Made by a program: the position numbers and the translations under genes. Shown here piece after piece: positions 21,229-25,553 of a DNA stretch of 25,553 bases. The notes below the pieces were generated by a model. That model ran no database searches, was not told the DNA's origin, and saw only the letters and a program-made list of their open reading frames with translations. Source of the DNA: a virus. Position 1 is the stretch's first letter. Every line of letters starts with the position of its first letter. The stretch lies in IMG/VR virus record IMGVR_UViG_3300025949_000085, positions 1-25,553 of that record. The stretch is one strand, 5' to 3'.

Positions 21229-23076
21229 ATGAGCGACCTTTCAACCAACCTGATCCAAACGTCATTCGGAAACGAGGCGTTGGACGACCCGTTGATTTTT
21301 TCCTCGCAACAGTCTTTTTCCGGCGGCGAAGATTCATTTATTCGCCCGACGCTGTTGCGTCCCGACCAGTGCCAGCATCTTTTGAATGTGCTGGTGCGCG
21401 ACAATTACGAGGCTCGGACAAGGCCGGGCGCAGACGCCATTCCGTCCGCCAACGCAAAGGTTCAAGGCAACTGGATAACAACACTGACTTTCTTGTCCGG
21501 CGCACAGAATGGAATTACCTGCGGTAACAACTCTGGATTTGCAGTCGGTTCGGTGGTTTCAGGAACCGGCATACCAAACGGAACAACGGTGGCGGCCAAA
21601 GGGGTCGGAACGATTGATCTGAGCGCGGCCACAACCGCTGACAGCGCGGGCGTCTATACTTTCACGGTTACAAGCTACACGCCGGCCACGGCCATTTATT
21701 CCGCGCGCTATTTCGACACGCCGACTTACCAGCAACTACTCGTCTCCGCTGCGGCTGGCGCGACGCCGAAGTTTTTGAAATACGAAGGCTCGGCGTGGAC
21801 GGATTTGAGCGGACTTTATGCGCCGGGATCGTCTGATTCAAGGCTGGCAATGGCGCAGGGCGTGGACAAGGTTTTGATTGCCGACGGATCAGCCAACCCA
21901 TTGCAGATTTACGATGGCTCGACTTTTACCAGTGCCGGAGCGGCGGGCAACACCAATGCGCCGATTGGAGCGACCATACTTTGCTGGCACACGAGCCGAA
22001 TGTTTGCTTCTGGCATTTCAGCGCGACCCGATGAAATTGACGTATCAAACTTCCTGACATTCGCCGCCGGACAGTGGAACCTGACGACCCGTTCATTCCG
22101 TGTTGGGGCCGGCGACGGCGACCCGATTGTTTCACTGGCATCCATGCAGGGCTTCACGCTGGCCTGCCTGAAGCGCAATTCGATTTGGCTGATTAACACC
22201 GATCCGTCGAATGATGCTTCCACGATTTATAACTTTGCCGCCACGCAGCTAATTTCTTCCGGCATCGGCTGCGTTGGTCGGGATGCGTGGTGCTCTTACG
22301 AAAATGACATCCTGTTCATGGCTCAAGATGGCGTCCGTTCAGTTCAGCGGATGCAGGCTGCCGCCGGCCAGTGGCAGCTATCAACCCCATTGAGCCAGCC
22401 CATTCAGCCGATTATTGACCGAATCAATCGCGCGGCATGGGACAAGATTTGCGCCATAAAATACAATGAACTGGCCTTGTTCTTTGTCCCGCTGGACGCC
22501 AGCACAACCAATAATTACGTCTTGGTTTGGAACGGACGTTTGAATTGCTGGCTCGGCGCGTGGGATCACTGGACTGGCCTTTGCGTTGAGCAGACCCGGT
22601 TTTCCGGTGTGGTGCGTTTGGTTTTTGGCGATTCGACCGGGCTTGTGAACCAGTGGAAAGACAATCTGGCCACCAACGGAATCCAAGACGACGCGACCTA
22701 CACCGACAACGGCGTCGGATACAAAACTCAGGCATGGCTGCCAAGCTGGCAGTTCGGCGAAATCAACTGCGACAAGACAGGCCACTTCATCCGGGTCAAG
22801 TTTTCTGGCGGGAATGCGGCCATCAACTTTTCTTGGGTGTCAGACGGCGCAACCGTTCAAACATGGGTTGGCGCATTTCAACCCTCTGGCGACATCCTTG
22901 GAACCGATGTCCTGCCATTTCTGCTCGCATCAAATCAGCCGACCAATCTGCCCCAGCCAATCAGGGGACTACCCACTTTTAACGAGGCATACTTGAAAAT
23001 TGAGTCTCAAAACGGCTGGTGGTTCTTGAAAAGCGTAAGTGCCGGAGCGTTTATCAACCCATTTTCAGAAACATGA
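21229..23076 (+). CDS. Large tail nozzle / tube-like protein
   Basis: A 615-aa protein rich in beta strands and aromatic-Gly turns (LLCWHTSRMFASG-type repeats such as ATILCWHTSRMFASGISARP and GQWNLTTRSFRVGAGDGDPI). This resembles the beta-propeller-containing nozzle or hub proteins of short-tailed phages (P22 gp10-like). Residues about 78-145 form an extra Gly/Thr-rich domain (VSGTGIPNGTTVAAKGVGTI) of the kind also found in phage decoration repeats. It starts one base after the adaptor stop. The structural role is likely; the exact family name is uncertain. Confidence 0.7.
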   Translation: MSDLSTNLIQTSFGNEALDDPLIFSSQQSFSGGEDSFIRPTLLRPDQCQHLLNVLVRDNYEARTRPGADAIPSANAKVQGNWITTLTFLSGAQNGITCGNNSGFAVGSVVSGTGIPNGTTVAAKGVGTIDLSAATTADSAGVYTFTVTSYTPATAIYSARYFDTPTYQQLLVSAAAGATPKFLKYEGSAWTDLSGLYAPGSSDSRLAMAQGVDKVLIADGSANPLQIYDGSTFTSAGAAGNTNAPIGATILCWHTSRMFASGISARPDEIDVSNFLTFAAGQWNLTTRSFRVGAGDGDPIVSLASMQGFTLACLKRNSIWLINTDPSNDASTIYNFAATQLISSGIGCVGRDAWCSYENDILFMAQDGVRSVQRMQAAAGQWQLSTPLSQPIQPIIDRINRAAWDKICAIKYNELALFFVPLDASTTNNYVLVWNGRLNCWLGAWDHWTGLCVEQTRFSGVVRLVFGDSTGLVNQWKDNLATNGIQDDATYTDNGVGYKTQAWLPSWQFGEINCDKTGHFIRVKFSGGNAAINFSWVSDGATVQTWVGAFQPSGDILGTDVLPFLLASNQPTNLPQPIRGLPTFNEAYLKIESQNGWWFLKSVSAGAFINPFSET

Positions 23077-23086
23077 CGATCAAAAT

Positions 23087-23635
23087 ATGAAAACTGAACC
23101 CGATAAATCTTGCTCTCCATTCTTTGTGATAGACGTGGAATCCGTTGGTCTGCACGGCGAGGGATTCGCTGTCGCTGGCGGCGTGTATCTGCCAAATGGT
23201 GCTGCTCAATGGGAGTTCCGGCTGGCGTGCCCGATAGACGAGTGTGCGGGCGATGACGATGACCGCAAATGGGTGAAGGAAAACATCCCTGCCATCGAAG
23301 AAACTCACCGCTCGCCGAAAGCCATGCGTGATGAGTTCTGGCGGCAGTGGATGAAAGCAAAGGCGGATGGTGCTGTAATGGCTGCTGAATGCCAATGGCC
23401 GGTCGAAGCTGGATTCGTGAAAGCCTGCATCGCCGACGAACCGGCGCGCAAATGGGAAGGCCCGTATCCGCTCCATGAAATCGCAAGCTATCTCGCTGCT
23501 GCCGGACTTGACCCGATGGCGAAATATCCGCGCACGCCGAGCGAAATGCCAATGCACGACCCACTCGCTGATGCTCGACAATCGGCGCGACTGCTATCCG
23601 AGGCGATTACAAGAATTTCTATAGATTCCGATTGA
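23087..23635 (+). CDS. DnaQ-like 3'-5' exonuclease
   Basis: A 182-aa protein with an RNase-H-like exonuclease pattern. Exo I is D16-x-E18 in FFVIDVESVG; Exo III is H157 with D162 in MPMHDPLADARQSARLL, the DEDDh arrangement. E101 in AAECQW may lie near the second motif. It would remove nucleotides from 3' ends of DNA or RNA. I chose the ATG at 23087. It sits between the nozzle and ejection genes, so it may be made late; whether it is packaged, or degrades host nucleic acid, is unknown. Confidence 0.8.
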   Translation: MKTEPDKSCSPFFVIDVESVGLHGEGFAVAGGVYLPNGAAQWEFRLACPIDECAGDDDDRKWVKENIPAIEETHRSPKAMRDEFWRQWMKAKADGAVMAAECQWPVEAGFVKACIADEPARKWEGPYPLHEIASYLAAAGLDPMAKYPRTPSEMPMHDPLADARQSARLLSEAITRISIDSD

Positions 23636-23639
23636 AACA

Positions 23640-23668
23640 TTGACTGTTATCGTTAAAGTGAAATCGAA
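23640..23668 (+). promoter_or_regulatory. Late-unit motif copy (TTGACTGTTATCGTTAAAG)
   Basis: TTGACTGTTATCGTTAAAG at 23640-23658, continuing as TGAAATCGAA. The core from 23647 matches the copy at 9846 with only three transitions, and it ends 16 bp before the ATG at 23675 when measured from TAAAG. It occupies the short gap after the exonuclease gene. Confidence 0.6.
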
Positions 23669-23674
23669 ATAATT

Positions 23675-24736
23675 ATGGGATTATTCGGCGGATCAGTTCC
23701 AAATCCAGCAGATGCCGCAGTGGGCGGCATGAAGGCAGACCTTGTCAATTTCCCGTCCACATGGATGGCTAATTCGGCTGCGCAAACAGGCAGCAAGGTC
23801 GTCATCAACGGCAAGGTTTATGATTTTTCGGGGCTGGGCAATGCCGATCAACAGGGAGCCATATCGGACACGATGGCCAAGGCGTTGCTGGACATCCAAA
23901 AAAACTATGGGGCCGATTTTGTAAAGCAACGGCTGGCCGATTTGCAGCGGTCTGACCCCACTGGATTTGCCGCCAGAAAACAGCTTTTCGACAAGATTCT
24001 TGAAGACTCACAGAAGGCCGCCCCGAATCAGCAGATGTCCGAAGACTTGCAAGGGCAGGTCAACACAATGCTCCAAGGGGCTGGCGGTTTGGATGAGCAA
24101 GGCCGTCAAGAGGTTCAAAATAGCGTCAGGGGCCGTCAGGCGGCGCGTGGCATCATCTTGGGCAATGCGCCAGCACAGGAAGAGGCGCAAGCCGTGGTTC
24201 AGGCCCAGGACACGTTGCGCACGCAGCAACAACAGTCTGCTGAGGATTACCTAAAATCCGGCATCAGCCCGCAAGACATCCAGTTCCGCAAGATTCAACA
24301 GGACTTGGCGAACTTGGGGGCATTCCAGAACGGTCAAACACCCGAAGCGCAATTTGGTCAACTTGCCGGTGCTGGAAATGGGGCTGCTCCGTTTTCGACG
24401 CCGAATTATTCCAATCCGGCCAGCCTTAACCCCAACGCCGCCGGCATCGGAATCAATTTTGCTCAATCGAATTTCAACACCAGCCAGCAAAACGCGAATC
24501 CGTTCATGGCTGGCGCTGGAATGGTTATCGGCGGGATTAACAACATCGCCAACTCTGGGTTTTTCAGCCGTCCGACTACAACTTCCAGCCCCTACGTTCC
24601 ATCGTTTAGCTCCCCGGCGACGCAGGTGAGCTACAGCAACGCTTTCTCGACACCGGCCGCGCCGCCTTCTGGAATCTCGTATGAGAATGCCTATTCGGGA
24701 GGCGGTGGATCGGTTGGCTTAAACGCTACGTTATGA
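23675..24736 (+). CDS. Putative internal virion / DNA-ejection protein
   Basis: A 353-aa protein. It starts MGLFGGSVPNPADAAVGG; the first 220 residues are helical and Gln/Asp-rich (QQGAISDTMAKALLDIQKNY, then EEAQAVVQAQDTLRTQQQQS). The last 130 are low-complexity Asn/Ser/Ala/Gly-rich (YSNPASLNPNAAGIGINFAQ). This two-part make-up and the place after the tail genes are typical of podoviral ejection proteins carried inside the capsid. The exact family is not recognised. It overlaps the next ATG by 4 bp. Confidence 0.65.
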   Translation: MGLFGGSVPNPADAAVGGMKADLVNFPSTWMANSAAQTGSKVVINGKVYDFSGLGNADQQGAISDTMAKALLDIQKNYGADFVKQRLADLQRSDPTGFAARKQLFDKILEDSQKAAPNQQMSEDLQGQVNTMLQGAGGLDEQGRQEVQNSVRGRQAARGIILGNAPAQEEAQAVVQAQDTLRTQQQQSAEDYLKSGISPQDIQFRKIQQDLANLGAFQNGQTPEAQFGQLAGAGNGAAPFSTPNYSNPASLNPNAAGIGINFAQSNFNTSQQNANPFMAGAGMVIGGINNIANSGFFSRPTTTSSPYVPSFSSPATQVSYSNAFSTPAAPPSGISYENAYSGGGGSVGLNATL

Positions 24737-25158
24737 ACAAGATTCAGCAAATCAACAATGTGCCGCCGACTATCGTAAGGGTGGATTGTCCGCTGACCAA
24801 TCTGTTTGCGGATGGCATTTACTGGCGCGAGATTCTGATTCCCAAAGGGACAATCGCCGTTGGCCGAAAGCACAAAACCGAGCATATCAACGTGCTGCTT
24901 TCTGGCCGAGTCCGCGTGGTTTGTGACGGAAAGCTGATCGAGCTTTCCGCTCCGCGGGTGTTCAAGTCTCCGGCTGGAGTTCGTAAGGCGGTTTGCGCCA
25001 TCGAGGACACGCGTTGGGCGAATGTTCATCCCAACCCTTCAAACGAGCAGGACATGGACAGTCTTGAGGAGGTTTTTGTGGAAAAGGGTGGCGATTTTCT
25101 TGGATGTGAAAACGAGATCAACCAGCTTTTAAACAATCAACCTGAAAGGATCGAATAA
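24733..25158 (+). CDS. Cupin-like phage protein
   Basis: A 141-aa protein with a single beta-barrel cupin pattern: KHKTEHINVLLSGRVRVVCD, then GKLIELSAPRVFKSPAGVRK and a closing strand with VHPNP. His residues in the first motif (H57-type positions in KHKTEH) and H in VHPN could bind a metal. Similar proteins occur in tail regions of some podovirus-like phages, but their role is not known to me. It overlaps the upstream gene by 4 bp and ends 1 bp before the next, so it is translated with the virion genes. Confidence 0.75.
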   Translation: MNKIQQINNVPPTIVRVDCPLTNLFADGIYWREILIPKGTIAVGRKHKTEHINVLLSGRVRVVCDGKLIELSAPRVFKSPAGVRKAVCAIEDTRWANVHPNPSNEQDMDSLEEVFVEKGGDFLGCENEINQLLNNQPERIE

Positions 25159-25159
25159 T

Positions 25160-25553
25160 ATGGCATGGGTTGACGTCGCACTTGGAGTAGCCAGCATCGG
25201 CATGGGCGCAGCCTCTGCCGCTGGCGCATTTTCTCCGAGCCAGCCGAATCTTGGTTCGGCCAGCCAGAAGATTTCCAATGCACAGTTGTCCTATCTTCCC
25301 ATTCAAAGACAGCTTGAGGCGGCGGCCAATGCCGGAACCAGCGTAACCGTTAATTTGCCGCAGCATCAGGAGGTTCAGCAGTATGTCAACATCCCGTCCA
25401 ATTTTCACGGCGGAGAAAAGACCGGGGCGATTATTGGCAGCGGTGTTGGTGCGGTTTTTGGCGGCCCGCTGGGTGCAATCGGAACTGGAACATTTGGAGC
25501 CGCTCTTGGTGGAATGTTTGGCGACAGTGACAAGCCAGTTCCAGTTCCTTATG
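25160..25553 (+). CDS. Gly/Ala-rich virion protein, truncated by window end
   Basis: An ATG at 25160 opens a frame to the end of the window (131 codons). It starts MAWVDVALGVASIGMGAASA with a hydrophobic Ala/Gly segment, continues through a polar helical part (QLSYLPIQRQLEAAANAGTS), and then a second Gly-rich hydrophobic stretch (GAIIGSGVGAVFGGPLGAIG). Such glycine-zipper-like stretches are typical of phage ejection proteins that enter membranes. The C-terminus is missing. Its ATG lies in AATAATATGG with no Shine-Dalgarno. Confidence 0.65.
   Translation, partial: MAWVDVALGVASIGMGAASAAGAFSPSQPNLGSASQKISNAQLSYLPIQRQLEAAANAGTSVTVNLPQHQEVQQYVNIPSNFHGGEKTGAIIGSGVGAVFGGPLGAIGTGTFGAALGGMFGDSDKPVPVPY

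Noticed and set aside
1-25553. tRNA, rRNA, integrase, insertion sequence and attachment sites
   Set aside because: Reading through the gaps and coding regions showed no cloverleaf, transposase, recombinase motif or flanking terminal repeats that I could support.

Overview
The window is one end-to-end stretch of a tailed bacteriophage genome (or prophage) with a short-tailed, podovirus-like gene set. Recognisable landmarks are a TOPRIM primase-helicase, a DUF5681-type putative small terminase, a large terminase, a P22-like portal, a scaffold, an N4-gp56-like major capsid protein, a head-tail adaptor, a large tail nozzle-like protein and ejection-type proteins. No host housekeeping gene, integrase, tRNA or rRNA is visible. 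The host is probably a diderm bacterium, because the phage encodes a lipoprotein and a small outer-membrane beta-barrel. Asn/Thr-rich exported proteins, Gln at the +1 position after predicted signal cleavage, and many starts with A-rich leaders and no Shine-Dalgarno sequence would fit a Verrucomicrobiota-like host. That host assignment is inference only.

Layout. (1) 1-1824, leftward: a tightly coupled accessory/early operon in which most stop and start codons overlap as ATGA. It holds a 62-aa module protein, a GIY-YIG nuclease carrying a related module, a DUF4326 protein, a 49-aa membrane peptide, a Cys/His protein, a winged-helix protein and a truncated gene. (2) 1825-2215: a divergent control region. 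(3) 2085-5405, rightward: replication. An O-like initiator gene contains two arrays of exactly 11-bp GTCGG-type iterons and a polypurine tract, a candidate origin inside the initiator gene as in lambda. It is followed by the primase-helicase and small genes. (4) 5501-12743: packaging and head genes (DUF5681 protein, terminase, portal, a putative Acb2/Tad1-like nucleotide sponge, scaffold, capsid).

(5) 12800-19928: about 7 kb between the capsid and adaptor genes, filled with unusual genes. Six products begin with Sec-type signal peptides (one a lipoprotein, one a likely beta-barrel, one a beta-helix-like protein, one fiber-like). There are also two membrane proteins (one holin-like), a stand-alone response-regulator receiver and a DUF1353 protein. 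I regard this as the most unusual part of the window: a phage-encoded exported or envelope cassette placed inside the virion operon. (6) 19933-25553: adaptor, nozzle-like protein, DnaQ-like exonuclease, ejection-type proteins and a cupin-like protein. The last gene runs off the window.

A short intergenic motif (roughly TTAYCGNTAAAGTRAAAYCG, with TTGAC upstream in four of five copies) precedes several late-gene units and is a candidate phage-specific promoter or initiation signal. Two GC-rich hairpins with TAAAA loops flank the first gene after the capsid, and a perfect 12-bp inverted repeat lies inside the lipoprotein gene.
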